A stretch of 64,000 nt of DNA from Planctomycetota bacterium (GCA_016793245.1 JAEUHW010000353.1:83083-147082), one strand, 5' to 3'; positions 1 through 10,988 are shown, numbered from the stretch's first letter. Numbers and translations are program-made. The notes: generated from the sequence alone by a model not told the origin.

Positions 1-837
1 ACCGAGGGCATCGACGGACTGAAACCCGTGGTGATCACGGTGCGGACCGACCGCGGCGAAGATCAGCTCGTGGTGGTGATCGAGGGCGTCGCCGAGCTCG
101 GCTTCGAACCGCGCTCGATCGACTTCGGCCAGGTGGTCGTCGGCGGCGAGGCGCGCGCGACCCTGCGCATCGAGTCGCGCGACGGGAGCGAGCTCCGGCT
201 CGTCGACTGGGGCCGACCGAAGCTCGCTTCGCCCGCGCCGCCGCGGGCCGAGGGGCAGTCGCTCGACGACTACGAGCTCGAGCTCGAGCGCCACGATCGG
301 CGCGAGCAGCTCGGCTTGCGGGAGAAGCCGAGCGATCTCTCGCTCGAGCTGCGCGCCGTCTCGCCGGGCGTCGTCGATGTGGAGTTCCGCCTGCGTCCCA
401 CGGGCGCAGCGGGGGAGCGCAACCAACTGATCCGCCTGCTCTTCGACGGCGAACGCGCCGTGCGCCTCGGCTACTCCGCGCGCGTCGAAGGCGAGGTCTA
501 TCTCGCGCCGGCGCCGAGCGCCTTCTTCGGCGGCTTCGTCGCGGGTGCAGCCCAGACCTGGGAGATCGTGCTCGCGGATCGAGATCCCGAGCGCGTGACC
601 AAGGTCACCAAGATCTCGATCGAGAGCGCGCAGAGCGCGCATCTCTCCACCGAGGTCTCCGCCCTGCCCCAGCAGGGCGCCGAGCGCCGCACGCGCATCG
701 CGATCCTCGCGGCCGCGACCCTGCCGCTCGGCAACGTGGAGGGCAAGCTCGTGGTCGAGACCGATCATCCGCGCTTCCCGAAGTTCGAAGTCCTGTTCAG
801 TGCCATTGCACACGGAGAGAAACGCCGTGGTAAGTGA
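1..837 (+). CDS. DUF1573-like protein, 5' end outside window
   Basis: The reading frame is open from the first base of the window, so the gene is truncated at its 5' end; an internal GTG at 28 is unlikely to be the true start. The visible part has two beta-rich segments of the DUF1573 type: one around GFEPRSIDFGQVVVGGEARA, and a C-terminal one ending in TDHPRFPKFEVLFSA. The same TDHP-x-(F/Y)P ending closes the next two genes, so the three are tandem paralogues. DUF1573 domains are Ig-like folds found in exported proteins of Planctomycetota and Bacteroidota; no enzymatic role is established. No membrane segment is visible in the part present. The stop at 835-837 lies inside the next gene, giving an 11-nt overlap if that gene starts at 827. 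Confidence 0.75.
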   Translation, partial: TEGIDGLKPVVITVRTDRGEDQLVVVIEGVAELGFEPRSIDFGQVVVGGEARATLRIESRDGSELRLVDWGRPKLASPAPPRAEGQSLDDYELELERHDRREQLGLREKPSDLSLELRAVSPGVVDVEFRLRPTGAAGERNQLIRLLFDGERAVRLGYSARVEGEVYLAPAPSAFFGGFVAGAAQTWEIVLADRDPERVTKVTKISIESAQSAHLSTEVSALPQQGAERRTRIAILAAATLPLGNVEGKLVVETDHPRFPKFEVLFSAIAHGEKRRGK

Positions 838-2068
838 TCGTAGTCAGGCGCTCTCCGCTGCTGCGGCGGGGTGGCGTCGCGCCGTCCTCGCGCTCGGGCT
901 GTTCGGCGTGAGTTGGCTCTTCGGCGCGCGCGTGAGCCATGCTGCCCAGGCACCCGGCGGTGCCGAAGCGAAGCCTGCCGCGAAGGCGGCGGCGACCGCC
1001 AAGGGGAACCTCGTCTTCGCCGCGCGCGATCACTCCTTCGGCTCTCTGCTGGAAGGCGACGAGGCCTCGTTCGACTTCGCTTTCGAGGTGACCGGGGATG
1101 GTCCGGTGGCGATCGGACGCGTGCAATCGACCTGCGGATGCACGGTCCCGATCCTCGAGATCGGTGGCCAGCCCTACAGCTTCGGAACGGCGCTCCCTCC
1201 CGGCACCAAGGGCTTCGTGCGGGCGCGCGTGAAGACCTATGACTTCGTCGGTGCGAAGTCGAGCCAGATCACCGTGTTCTCGGATGGCGGCGAGAGCTCG
1301 ATCGTGCTCTCGATCTCGTCCTTCGTCCGCCGCTTCTTCGTGACCGAGCCCGAGTTCGTGAACCTGGGCGAGGTGCTGGAAGGCGAGAAGCGGAAGGCCT
1401 CGGTGAAGGTGCGCACGGCCGAGGTTCCGGAGTTCACGATCGACGGCTGGGGCGGAGCGCGCACGCGCCGCGAGGTCCCTCTCGAGTCCAACGGGAAGCC
1501 CAAGATCAGCGAGAAGGAGATCCGCGAGCGCGAGCTCGAGGACGCGCTCTCGCTGCAGCCCGAGCCCCGCGGCGTCGCCGTGAAGTACGAGCGCTCGGCT
1601 CCGAACGAGTGGACGATCGAGATCGAGGTCGATGCCACGGTGAACTCCGTGGGCTCCTTCCTCCACACCCTGCGCTTCCGCACCGGCGCGCAGCGCGCAT
1701 TCGACCTGCGCGTGCAAGGAGTCGTGCTGCCGCTCGTCGGCACCCAGCCCTCTCCGCGGCTGGCGTTCGGACTCCTGCGTCGCAACCAGGCCAAGGAGCT
1801 CTCGATCGCGCTGGTCGATTACGATCCGGCGGTCGACGTGAAGCTGCTCTCGGTCTCGCTCGCGACGGCGGAGCTCGCTCCGCACCTCGAGCTCGGAGCG
1901 CTGCCGACCGCCGCGAAGAACGACGAAGCCGGTCGACCGACCTGGCCCGTGAGCGTCACCGCCAAGGCCACCTTGCCGGCCGGTGCGTTCAAGGGGCTGC
2001 TCGAGCTCCGCACCGATCATCCGAAGTATCCCGTGATCCAGATCGAGGTGACGGGCTTCGTGCGCTGA
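827..2068 (+). CDS. Exported DUF1573-domain protein
   Basis: A 413-residue exported protein. GTG at 827 is preferred because a GGAGAG ribosome site lies 7 nt upstream and the product then begins with a short basic stretch and a hydrophobic segment (AVLALGLFGVSWLFGARVSHA), a plausible signal peptide. The in-frame GTG at 800 would add nine residues without such a site. The first domain (about residues 55-150) carries the DUF1573 hallmark STCGCTVP after a DHSFGSLLEGDEASF strand. A second beta domain follows, and the C-terminus ends with the TDHPKYP motif shared with its neighbours. It overlaps the upstream gene by 11 nt, suggesting co-translation. The function is unknown; the Cys-Gly-Cys motif is a family signature, not proof of metal or redox activity. 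Confidence 0.85.
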   Translation: MVSDRSQALSAAAAGWRRAVLALGLFGVSWLFGARVSHAAQAPGGAEAKPAAKAAATAKGNLVFAARDHSFGSLLEGDEASFDFAFEVTGDGPVAIGRVQSTCGCTVPILEIGGQPYSFGTALPPGTKGFVRARVKTYDFVGAKSSQITVFSDGGESSIVLSISSFVRRFFVTEPEFVNLGEVLEGEKRKASVKVRTAEVPEFTIDGWGGARTRREVPLESNGKPKISEKEIRERELEDALSLQPEPRGVAVKYERSAPNEWTIEIEVDATVNSVGSFLHTLRFRTGAQRAFDLRVQGVVLPLVGTQPSPRLAFGLLRRNQAKELSIALVDYDPAVDVKLLSVSLATAELAPHLELGALPTAAKNDEAGRPTWPVSVTAKATLPAGAFKGLLELRTDHPKYPVIQIEVTGFVR

Positions 2069-2230
2069 GCCGAAGCTCTCTCCGAACCTCGTGCGGATTT
2101 TCCGCGGCCCGAATCGGGAGGCGCAGCGTCCAGTTCGGCGACAGCTTGCCGGGCGCGTCCCGGACGACTTCGATCGCCGCCGTCCTCGCGACGCGCGCGC
2201 CGGAGCGTTCCGCGCCAGAGCTCGCTCCGC

Positions 2231-2257
2231 CGTGATTCCCTCGCCGTGATTCCCTCG
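2231..2257 (+). repeat. Direct repeat, 14-nt unit, two copies
   Basis: CGTGATTCCCTCGC occurs at 2231-2244 and again, lacking its last base, at 2245-2257. The repeat lies in the spacer between the second and third DUF1573 genes, about 50 nt before the start codon. It is one of several short spacer repeats in the window. Confidence 0.7.
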
Positions 2258-2305
2258 GAACGGCACCGTCCCGCGAACACCCTACCTCTTGATCCTGTTC
2301 CAACC

Positions 2306-3442
2306 ATGCACTCGATGAGCCACCTCTTGCGCGCGGCGTTGCCGGCGCTGCTCGCCGCCTGCGCCGCGGCCCAGACGCCGGGCGTCCTCCAGTTCTCCGA
2401 CCTGAAGAAGGACTTCGGCTCGGTGGTCGAAGGCGAGGACCTCCGCCACGACTACGCCTTCGAGGTCACCGGCACCGGCCCGGTCAAGATCTCGAACATC
2501 CACGCGAGCTGCGGCTGCACGCTCGGCAAGATCCAGATCAACGGCAACCCCTATACCTACAACGAGCCGCTGCAGCCCGGTACGAAGGGCACGCTCCAAG
2601 CCTGGCTGCGGACGCGCGGCTACCGGGGCGTGAAGGCGAGCACGATCGACGTCTTCAACGACGGACAGCAGGGCAAGGTCCAGCTCACGATCAGCGCCAA
2701 CATCCAGCAGTTCTTCCAGATCACGCCGCCGTACGTGAACTTCGGCATGGTGAGTGGCGGCTCGAACCCCACCCAGGAGATCTCGATCTGGTCCACGCAG
2801 GTCCCGGCGTTCGCGATCACCAAGTGGGGCGAAGCCGGTCTGCCGCGCGCGATCCCGAAGGGCGAGGACGGCGTGATCCAGATGAGCGCCGAGGAGCAGG
2901 CGAAGATCCTGGCCGAGGACGAGCTGAGCCTGCTGCCCGATGCGCCGAAGGGCATCGAGCTGGAGATCAAGCAGGAGGCACCGAACCGCTACAAGATGGT
3001 CTTCAAGCTGATCGATACGCAGGCGGAGGGCGTCTTCGCGAAGCGCCTGCGCTTCCTCACCGATCAGAATCGGGCCTTCGACTTCACCTGCCACGCGGTC
3101 GTGCAGCCGCTGATCGGCCTCGATCCGGCGACGCATCTCGCGTTCGGCGTGATCCAGAAGGAGACCTCGGTCACGCAGCAGTTCCGCCTGGTGAACGGCG
3201 ATGCGACGCGCAACGTGAAGATCACCGGCTTCAAGCTCGAGGGCTGCGACCAGGTCGAGCACCTCACCGTCAGCGCCTACAGCGCGCCGGTCCCCGAGAA
3301 GCCGGGCGTCGAGCAGTGGTACCTCCGCATCATCGTGCTGGAGACCATGCCTCCCGGCGCGTTCCGCGGCCAGGTGAAGATCCAGACCGATCATCCCCAG
3401 TTCCCCGAGCGCGTCGGTTACTTCACCGGCTACGTGCGCTGA
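2306..3442 (+). CDS. Exported DUF1573-domain protein
   Basis: A 378-residue protein, third of three tandem paralogues. ATG at 2306 is chosen over the upstream frame because it begins a clear signal peptide: MHSMSHLLRAALPALLAACA with an A-A-A-Q cleavage region. The N-terminal domain carries the DUF1573 core (FGSVVEGEDLRHDYAFEV, then HASCGCTLGK at about residues 69-78). A middle beta domain and a C-terminal segment with TDHPQFP follow, as in the preceding proteins. The protein should be periplasmic or surface exposed. It is separated from the second paralogue by a 237-nt spacer with no apparent gene. A strong hairpin follows the stop codon, so this is probably the last gene of its transcription unit. 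The biochemical role is unknown. Confidence 0.85.
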   Translation: MHSMSHLLRAALPALLAACAAAQTPGVLQFSDLKKDFGSVVEGEDLRHDYAFEVTGTGPVKISNIHASCGCTLGKIQINGNPYTYNEPLQPGTKGTLQAWLRTRGYRGVKASTIDVFNDGQQGKVQLTISANIQQFFQITPPYVNFGMVSGGSNPTQEISIWSTQVPAFAITKWGEAGLPRAIPKGEDGVIQMSAEEQAKILAEDELSLLPDAPKGIELEIKQEAPNRYKMVFKLIDTQAEGVFAKRLRFLTDQNRAFDFTCHAVVQPLIGLDPATHLAFGVIQKETSVTQQFRLVNGDATRNVKITGFKLEGCDQVEHLTVSAYSAPVPEKPGVEQWYLRIIVLETMPPGAFRGQVKIQTDHPQFPERVGYFTGYVR

Positions 3443-3477
3443 AGTCGGAAGACGGACGGGCGTCGGTCGCCCTCGAG

Positions 3478-3516
3478 CGAGCCTCGGATCTCCCGATGGG
3501 GGAGATCCGAGGCTCG
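3478..3516 (+). terminator. Strong intrinsic-type hairpin after the DUF1573 genes
   Basis: A perfect 17-bp stem (CGAGCCTCGGATCTCCC paired with its complement at 3500-3516) with a 5-nt loop begins 35 nt after the stop codon. No long T tract follows, so it may be a rho-assisted or T-poor terminator. It separates the DUF1573 genes from the pilus motor genes. Confidence 0.75.
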
Positions 3517-3673
3517 CGCCGTTTCGGCGCGTCGCCCGCCCCGTGGTGACGAGCGCCGCGAATCCGCCCGAGCCCAGTGGTGAAACTTGCCGCGGCGCGG
3601 GGTGTAATAGCCGCCCGTCCACATCGGACCGGCACCTCCGGCCAGAGGGCCGGAACGCGGAGGAAGCCTGCTC

Positions 3674-5335
<1,662 letters not shown>

Positions 5336-5338
<3 letters not shown>

Positions 5339-5362
5339 CGGGGCTTCGCCCCAGCCCCGCTA
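5336..5362 (+). repeat. Hairpin repeat, copy 1 (overlaps the pilB stop)
   Basis: TAGCGGGGCT at 5336-5345 pairs perfectly with AGCCCCGCTA at 5353-5362 over a 7-nt loop. The TAG stop of the upstream ATPase forms the first bases of the stem. The sequence continues as AGCATGCTGGCT. Nearly the same hairpin and trailing sequence occur at 62868-62898, which marks this as a dispersed element. It may also act as a terminator. Confidence 0.75.
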
Positions 5363-5487
5363 GCATGCTGGCTGACGGGGCTTCCCACTCGCTCTGCTGG
5401 AACCACGTTCGAGCTCCGAGGACGATCGCGCTTCGCGACGGCGGTCCCACCCTTCTTCTGCAACGCCAGGCTTCGCCTAGACACACC

Positions 5488-6549
5488 ATGCCGACCGCTT
5501 CGGAACTGATGGACATCGCCGCCCGGCTCGGCGCTTCCGACATCCACATCAGCGTCGGACGCGCGCCCGTGATGCGCATCCACGGCGACTTGCGCTCGGT
5601 GAAGGACGCGCCGTCGCTGACGCCGCCCGACACGGAGGCGCTGGCGCGCGAGCTCTGCCCGGAGCGCGCCTGGAACGAGCTCGAAGAGCGCGGAACGGCG
5701 GACTTCGGCCTCGCGTTCAAGGACGGCGTGCGCTTCCGCGTAAGCGTCCTCCGCTCGAAGGGCGCGTACGGCGCCGTGCTGCGCCAGATCCCTTCTCGCC
5801 TGCTCAGCTTCGAGGAGATCGGCCTTCCGGAGGGCGTGCGCGAGCTGCTCGATCGCCCTCGTGGTCTGATCCTGGTCACGGGTCCGACCGGCTCGGGCAA
5901 GACGACCACGCTGGCGACGATGATCGACACGATCAACCAGTCGATCGACCGCCACATCGTCACGATCGAGGATCCGATCGAGTACTACCACCAGCACAAG
6001 CTGTCGGTGGTCACGCAGCGCGAGATCGGCGTCGATGTGCCCGACTTCCCCGAGGCCATGCGCCGCGTGCTGCGCCAGGACCCGGACGTGATCCTGGTCG
6101 GCGAAATGCGCGACCCGGAGACGATCAGCGCGGCGATCACCGCCGCCGAGACGGGCCACCTCGTCTTCGGGACGCTGCACACGACGGGCAGCGCGCGCAC
6201 GGTCGACCGCATCATCGACAGCTATCCGCCGGCGCAGCAGGAGCAGATCCGCGCCCAGCTCTCCGTGTCGCTGATCGCGGTGATCTCGCAGGTGCTGATG
6301 CCTCGCAAGGAAGGGCGCGGTCGCGTCGCGGGCTTCGAGATCATGACGATGATCCCCGCCATCGAGAATCACATCCGCAAGAACGAGACCTTCAAGATCG
6401 TCTCCGCGATCCAGACCAACCGCCGCATGGGCATGATCCTGCTCGACGACTTCCTCTTCGAGCTCGTACAGAAAGGCTCGATCACGCCGGAGATCGCCGT
6501 CGGTTACGCGCAGCAGCCCCGCGACCTCGCGGGACGCCTGGGCCTCTGA
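5488..6549 (+). CDS. pilT: Type IV pilus retraction ATPase PilT
   Basis: A 353-residue ATPase, the usual PilT length, that disassembles the pilus and drives twitching motility. It opens with the PilT-type N-terminal domain (SELMDIAARLGASDIHISVG). It has Walker A GPTGSGKT at residues 132-139, Asp box VTIEDPIEYYH, Walker B VILVGEMRDPET and His box GTLHTTGSARTVDRII. It lacks the MshEN domain and zinc CxxC pairs of the two flanking PilB-type ATPases, which separates retraction from extension motors. ATG at 5488 begins the conserved sequence; an in-frame start at 5365 would add 41 residues unlike any PilT. It lies 150 nt after pilB and 37 nt before the second pilB. Confidence 0.94.
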   Translation: MPTASELMDIAARLGASDIHISVGRAPVMRIHGDLRSVKDAPSLTPPDTEALARELCPERAWNELEERGTADFGLAFKDGVRFRVSVLRSKGAYGAVLRQIPSRLLSFEEIGLPEGVRELLDRPRGLILVTGPTGSGKTTTLATMIDTINQSIDRHIVTIEDPIEYYHQHKLSVVTQREIGVDVPDFPEAMRRVLRQDPDVILVGEMRDPETISAAITAAETGHLVFGTLHTTGSARTVDRIIDSYPPAQQEQIRAQLSVSLIAVISQVLMPRKEGRGRVAGFEIMTMIPAIENHIRKNETFKIVSAIQTNRRMGMILLDDFLFELVQKGSITPEIAVGYAQQPRDLAGRLGL

Positions 6550-6586
6550 TCCCGGATCCTCGAGCCCGCAACTCGGAACGCACCCG

Positions 6587-8266
6587 ATGGCGCAGATCAC
6601 TCGCAAGCAGATCGGCCGCATCCTGAAGGATCGCGGCGTCGTTCAGGAAGGGCAGATCCAGGCGGCCCTGCATCACCAGCGCCAGCACGGCGGACTGCTG
6701 GGGCAGATCCTCGTGGACATGGGCTTCGCGAACGCGGGCGACATCGCCGCGGCGCTCGCGGTGCAGTCGGGCATGGAGGTGCTCGAGGCCAGCGCGCTCG
6801 TGCCGCAAGAGGCCGCGCTGAAGGCGGTCGATGCCTCGACGGCGATCGCGATGGAGGTCCTCCCGCTGCGCCTCACTCCCGAGGCTCTCACCGTCGCGAT
6901 CGCCGATCCGCTGAACGCGGGCGTGGCCCAGGACCTGCAGTTCCTCGTCGGGCGCGCGGTGAAGGTGGCGCTCGGCGATGCCGCGACCGTGCGCGCGTTG
7001 CTCCGCAAGCACTACGGCGACGGCTCCGGTGGTCTGCAGGCGGCGCTCGATGCGGCGAAAGACGCCGGCAAAGGCAAGAAGGGCGAGGAGAAGGACCTCG
7101 CCCAATCCGCGCCGGTCGTGCGCTTGTTGAACTCGATCCTCTTCCAGGCCATCCGCGACAAGGCCTCGGACATCCACTTCGAGCCCTTCGAAGGCGAGCT
7201 CCGGATCCGCTTCCGCGTGGACGGGAGCCTCTATCAGATCCAGGCTCCGCCTTCGCACCTCTCGACCTCCCTCATCGCGCGCGTGAAGGTGATGGCGAAC
7301 CTCGACATCGCCGAGACCCGCGTGCCGCAGGACGGACGCATCGAGCTCTCGATCGATGGGCGGCCGGTCGACCTGCGCGTCGCGACTCTGCCCACGATGT
7401 ACGGCGAGTCGGTCGTGATGCGCATCCTGGACCGCACGGTCGTGCAGCTCGATCTGCGGATGTTGGGGTTGGCCAACGACGAGGAGGCGGAGCTGCGGCG
7501 CTTGATGGCGCTGCCGCACGGCATCGTGCTCGTCACCGGACCGACCGGATCGGGCAAGACGACCACGCTCTACGCGTTGCTCTCGGAGGCCAACGATCCT
7601 GCGGTGAAGATCATCACCACCGAGGACCCGGTCGAGTACGACATCGACGGGATCGTGCAGATCCCGATCCAAGAGGACATCGGGGTCACCTACTCTCGCG
7701 TGCTGCGAACCATCCTGCGCCAGGACCCGGACAAGATCCTGGTCGGCGAGATCCGCGATCCCGAGACCGCGCAGGTCGCCGTCGAAGCCTCGCTGACGGG
7801 GCACGTCGTCTTCTCGACGCTGCACACGAACGACGCGCCGAGCGCGATCACGCGGCTCGTGGACATCGGCGTCGCGCCGTATCTCATCGCCTCCACGCTC
7901 GACACCGTGGTCGCGCAACGCCTGGTCCGCAAGATCTGCCCGGACTGCAAAGTCGCGTACCAGCCCGACGAGGCGATCCTGCGCGATCTCGGCGCCGAGC
8001 CGAGCGATCTCGCCGGAGCGCGCTTCGCGTACGGCAAGGGCTGCGATCGCTGCCATCACACCGGCTATCGCGGGCGTCTGGCGATCTTCGAGATCCTGCG
8101 CGTGAGCGAGCGCCTCCGCGAGGCGATCCTGACGCAGGCCTCGGCGGCCGAGATCCGCGCGATCTCACGCGAGGAGGGGGCGCGCACGCTCCGCGAGAGC
8201 GGGATGCGGCGCGTGACCGAAGGCATGACCACCGTGGAAGAGGTCCTGCGGGAGACGCTGGTGTAG
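6587..8266 (+). CDS. pilB: Second PilB/GspE-family assembly ATPase
   Basis: A 559-residue assembly ATPase, a paralogue of the one at 3674. It has an MshEN-like N-terminal domain (IGRILKDRGVVQ and LGQILVDMGFAN repeats), a charged KGKKGEEKD linker near residue 165, Walker A GPTGSGKT near residues 318-325, Asp box TTEDPVEYD, and the canonical LRQDPDKILVGEIRD Walker B region. Zinc-binding CPDC and CDRC pairs lie near the C-terminus. Unlike its paralogue it keeps the full RQDPD motif. Two extension-type motors around one PilT suggest either two specialised pilus motors or one pilus and one secretion motor. ATG at 6587 matches the family start. Confidence 0.92.
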   Translation: MAQITRKQIGRILKDRGVVQEGQIQAALHHQRQHGGLLGQILVDMGFANAGDIAAALAVQSGMEVLEASALVPQEAALKAVDASTAIAMEVLPLRLTPEALTVAIADPLNAGVAQDLQFLVGRAVKVALGDAATVRALLRKHYGDGSGGLQAALDAAKDAGKGKKGEEKDLAQSAPVVRLLNSILFQAIRDKASDIHFEPFEGELRIRFRVDGSLYQIQAPPSHLSTSLIARVKVMANLDIAETRVPQDGRIELSIDGRPVDLRVATLPTMYGESVVMRILDRTVVQLDLRMLGLANDEEAELRRLMALPHGIVLVTGPTGSGKTTTLYALLSEANDPAVKIITTEDPVEYDIDGIVQIPIQEDIGVTYSRVLRTILRQDPDKILVGEIRDPETAQVAVEASLTGHVVFSTLHTNDAPSAITRLVDIGVAPYLIASTLDTVVAQRLVRKICPDCKVAYQPDEAILRDLGAEPSDLAGARFAYGKGCDRCHHTGYRGRLAIFEILRVSERLREAILTQASAAEIRAISREEGARTLRESGMRRVTEGMTTVEEVLRETLV

Positions 8267-8341
8267 CGCCTCGCGCCGCGGCGAGCTCCGTACGTCCGAC
8301 CGGAAGACAGACTGAACGAACGAAGGGTTCCAGGGGTACAC

Positions 8342-9490
8342 GTGGCGAGCAAGATCCAACGCAAGACTCCCGCTGCCGATGCACCGAGGAAGGCCGCGAA
8401 TCGCGACAGCGACGAGGGCGCGCCGAAGCGGCGCTTCTTCGCGCGCAAGATCCCCGCGGCGCTGCTGACCGAGTTCACGATCAATCTCTCGACGCTCTCG
8501 GACGCGGGGATCCCGATCGTGCGCGCGCTCTCCATCCTTGAGGGCCAACTGCGTCCGGGGCCGTTCAAGCGCGTGCTCTCCGACGTGCGCGACGAGGTCG
8601 AGAGCGGCACGGCGATGTCGGAGGCGATGAAGAAGCACCCCTCCGCGTTCGATCGCCTCTACTGCAACATGGTGAAGGCCGGTGAGACCGGCGGCGCGCT
8701 CGACGCGATCCTGATGCGCCTCGCCGTCTTCATGGAGCGCACGCGCTCGATCCGCGACAAGGCGAAGGGGGCGATGACCTATCCCATCGTGGTGGTCTTC
8801 GTCGCCCTGCTCGTGATCGGGATCGTGTTTACCTTCGTCATCCCGAAGTTCCGCGAGATCTTCGACTCGTTCGACATCGAGCTGCCGAGCCTGACGCGCG
8901 CGCTGATCGGCGCGAGCGACTTCTTCGTGAAGTGGTGGTGGGCGATCCTTCTCGGCTTGCTCGTGCCGATCATCCTCTTCCGCTTCTGCATGGGGCGGTT
9001 CTACGGCTTCCGCCTCTTCGTCCATCGCCTGCTGCTGCGCGTGCCCGTCGCGGGGATCATGATCGAGCGCCTCGTCGTGGCGCGCTTCTCGCGCACCTTC
9101 GGCACGCTGATCTCGAGCGGTGTGCCTCACTTGGAAGCGCTGGAGATCGTGCGCGGCGCGGTGGGGAACGAGGTGCTGCGGCGCGCGATCGAGGACGTGC
9201 GCGTCAGCGTCCGCGAAGGCGAGAGCATCGCCGAGCCCCTCGGCGAGAGCGGCGTCTTCGACGACATGGTGACCAACATGGTCGACGTCGGCGAGGAGAC
9301 CGGCACGCTCGACGTGATGCTGCTGAAGATCGCGGACGCCTACGAGGCCGAGGCCGATCGGCGCATCGAGGTCTTCTTCAAGGTGCTCGAACCGGCGCTG
9401 CTCGTCGTGATGGCCGTGGTGGTCGGCATCATCGTGGCTGCGCTCTTCCTGCCGCTGCTCGGGATCATGGAGCAGCTCTCGCGGCGCTGA
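8342..9490 (+). CDS. pilC: Type IV pilus/type II secretion inner-membrane platform protein (PilC/GspF)
   Basis: A 382-residue polytopic membrane protein that forms the inner-membrane platform on which PilB and PilT act. Two GspF domains are visible (about residues 40-165 and 243-366), each containing the family pattern of a Gly followed by an Ala/Met-rich helix and ETG (KAGETGGALD, VGEETGTLD). Hydrophobic segments lie near residues 145-168, 200-222 and 350-376. The first 35 residues are basic and polar and probably cytoplasmic. GTG at 8342 is used. Gene order pilB-pilT-pilB-pilC supports a shared transcription unit. Pilin, pilM/N/O/P and secretin genes are not in the window. Confidence 0.92.
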   Translation: MASKIQRKTPAADAPRKAANRDSDEGAPKRRFFARKIPAALLTEFTINLSTLSDAGIPIVRALSILEGQLRPGPFKRVLSDVRDEVESGTAMSEAMKKHPSAFDRLYCNMVKAGETGGALDAILMRLAVFMERTRSIRDKAKGAMTYPIVVVFVALLVIGIVFTFVIPKFREIFDSFDIELPSLTRALIGASDFFVKWWWAILLGLLVPIILFRFCMGRFYGFRLFVHRLLLRVPVAGIMIERLVVARFSRTFGTLISSGVPHLEALEIVRGAVGNEVLRRAIEDVRVSVREGESIAEPLGESGVFDDMVTNMVDVGEETGTLDVMLLKIADAYEAEADRRIEVFFKVLEPALLVVMAVVVGIIVAALFLPLLGIMEQLSRR

Positions 9491-9533
9491 TCGAGCGCCG
9501 GTGGGGGCGACGCCATTCCCACGGAGGTCCGGC

Positions 9534-10988
9534 TTGTCGTTGCGGACGAAGATCCTGGTCGCGGTCGCGCTGGTTCACGCCGGCGCGTTCCTGCCGCTGG
9601 CGTGGCTCGTCTCCAGCGAGTCCGCGTCGCAGCGCCGCCTCCTCGACGCCGTGCGCGAGCAGCAGATCCGGACCTTGACCCGCGTCGTCGAGTCGACGAT
9701 CGCCCGCACCGAGCCGCGCGACGTCGCCGAGCTCGCGAACTGGCCGTTCCGCGATCTCGTGCGCACGGGGCTCATCGTGCAGCGCTCCGCGCAGCGCCAG
9801 GCCTACAACCTCGCGCGTCCGCGGCGCCCCGTGGATCTCGACGTGGGCTCGGCCCAAGCTTGGATCGATCGCGCCATCGAGGAGGACCGCTCGATCGCCG
9901 TCGGGGAATCCTCCTACGCCGTGCCGATTCGCGCGGAGCGCGGCGGCGCGCCGTGGGGCGGTGCCTTCCTCGTCTTCGAGGATCGCGGAGCCCTGCCCGA
10001 CGTGGCGGAGCTCTCCACCGGAGCGCTGCTCCTGAGCCTCGTGCTCGTCTCGGCGCTCGTGCACGCGCTGCTCTCTTGGCTCGTGCTGCGCCCCGTCGGC
10101 GCTCTCGCCGCGGGGGCGGCTCGCGTGGCGTCCGGCAACTACCGCGAGAAGATCCCGGACCCGCGCAGCGCGGACGAGATGGGCGAGCTCGTGCGCTCGT
10201 TCAACTCGATGATGGAGCGCGTCGGGAACTTCTCCGCCGAGCTCTCTCGCGAAGTCGAACGAGCGACGCAGAAGGCCCTCTCCGCCGAGCGGCAGCTCCA
10301 TCAGGCGCGGCGATTGGCCTCGACGGGGCGCCTCGCCGCGGGGATCGCGCACGAGATCAACAATCCGCTCGGCGGTCTCATGAACGCGACGGAGGCGCTG
10401 CGCACCAAGGAGCTCGCGCCCGAGCGAAGGCGCACCTATCTCGAGCTCATCGCCGAGGGGCTGCAGCGCATCCAGGGCATCGTGGGGCGAGTGCTGCAGT
10501 TCTCGCCGCGGCGCGCCGAGCCGGAGCGCTTCCGCTTGGTCGACGCCTTTCGGCGCGCGGTCGGCTTGATCGAGCATCGCCTCGAGAAAGAGGGCGTTCG
10601 ACTCGAGAAAGGTGAGCTCGACGAACAGGCGATCGTCTTCGGCAACGAGCACGAGCTGCAGCAGGTGTTCCTGAACCTGCTCATCAACGCGCTCGACGCG
10701 CTGCAGGAGGTCTCGGCGCACGCGGACACGAAGCAGATCCGGGTCGCGATCTTCGTGCGCGGAGAGCGCGCGTGCGCCGAGGTCGCCGACAACGGTCCGG
10801 GAGTGGAGAAGGCGCTGCTCCCGAACCTGCAGGAGCTCTTCTTCTCGACGAAGGAAGTGGGCCAGGGCACGGGGCTCGGACTGAGCCTCTGCACGGGGAT
10901 CGTCGAGAACCACGGCGGCCGGATCGAGCTCGAGAGCGATCGCGGCGCGGGGTTCTTGGCGCGCATCGACTTCCCGCTCGCCGGATAG
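9534..10988 (+). CDS. Membrane sensor histidine kinase
   Basis: A 484-residue two-component sensor. A signal-anchor helix (residues 4-26), an extracytoplasmic sensor region of about 135 residues, and a second membrane helix near 163-186 precede a HAMP-like linker. The HisKA motif GIAHEINNPLGG has its phosphorylatable His near residue 273. The ATPase domain shows NLLINALDA (N box), EVADNGPGV (G1) and GTGLGLSLC (G2). TTG at 9534 is preferred because GGAGG at 9523-9527 lies 6 nt upstream; a GTG at 9501 is the alternative. No response regulator gene adjoins it, so the partner is elsewhere. Its position directly after pilC suggests control of pilus genes or activity, but that is an inference. Confidence 0.88.
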   Translation: MSLRTKILVAVALVHAGAFLPLAWLVSSESASQRRLLDAVREQQIRTLTRVVESTIARTEPRDVAELANWPFRDLVRTGLIVQRSAQRQAYNLARPRRPVDLDVGSAQAWIDRAIEEDRSIAVGESSYAVPIRAERGGAPWGGAFLVFEDRGALPDVAELSTGALLLSLVLVSALVHALLSWLVLRPVGALAAGAARVASGNYREKIPDPRSADEMGELVRSFNSMMERVGNFSAELSREVERATQKALSAERQLHQARRLASTGRLAAGIAHEINNPLGGLMNATEALRTKELAPERRRTYLELIAEGLQRIQGIVGRVLQFSPRRAEPERFRLVDAFRRAVGLIEHRLEKEGVRLEKGELDEQAIVFGNEHELQQVFLNLLINALDALQEVSAHADTKQIRVAIFVRGERACAEVADNGPGVEKALLPNLQELFFSTKEVGQGTGLGLSLCTGIVENHGGRIELESDRGAGFLARIDFPLAG

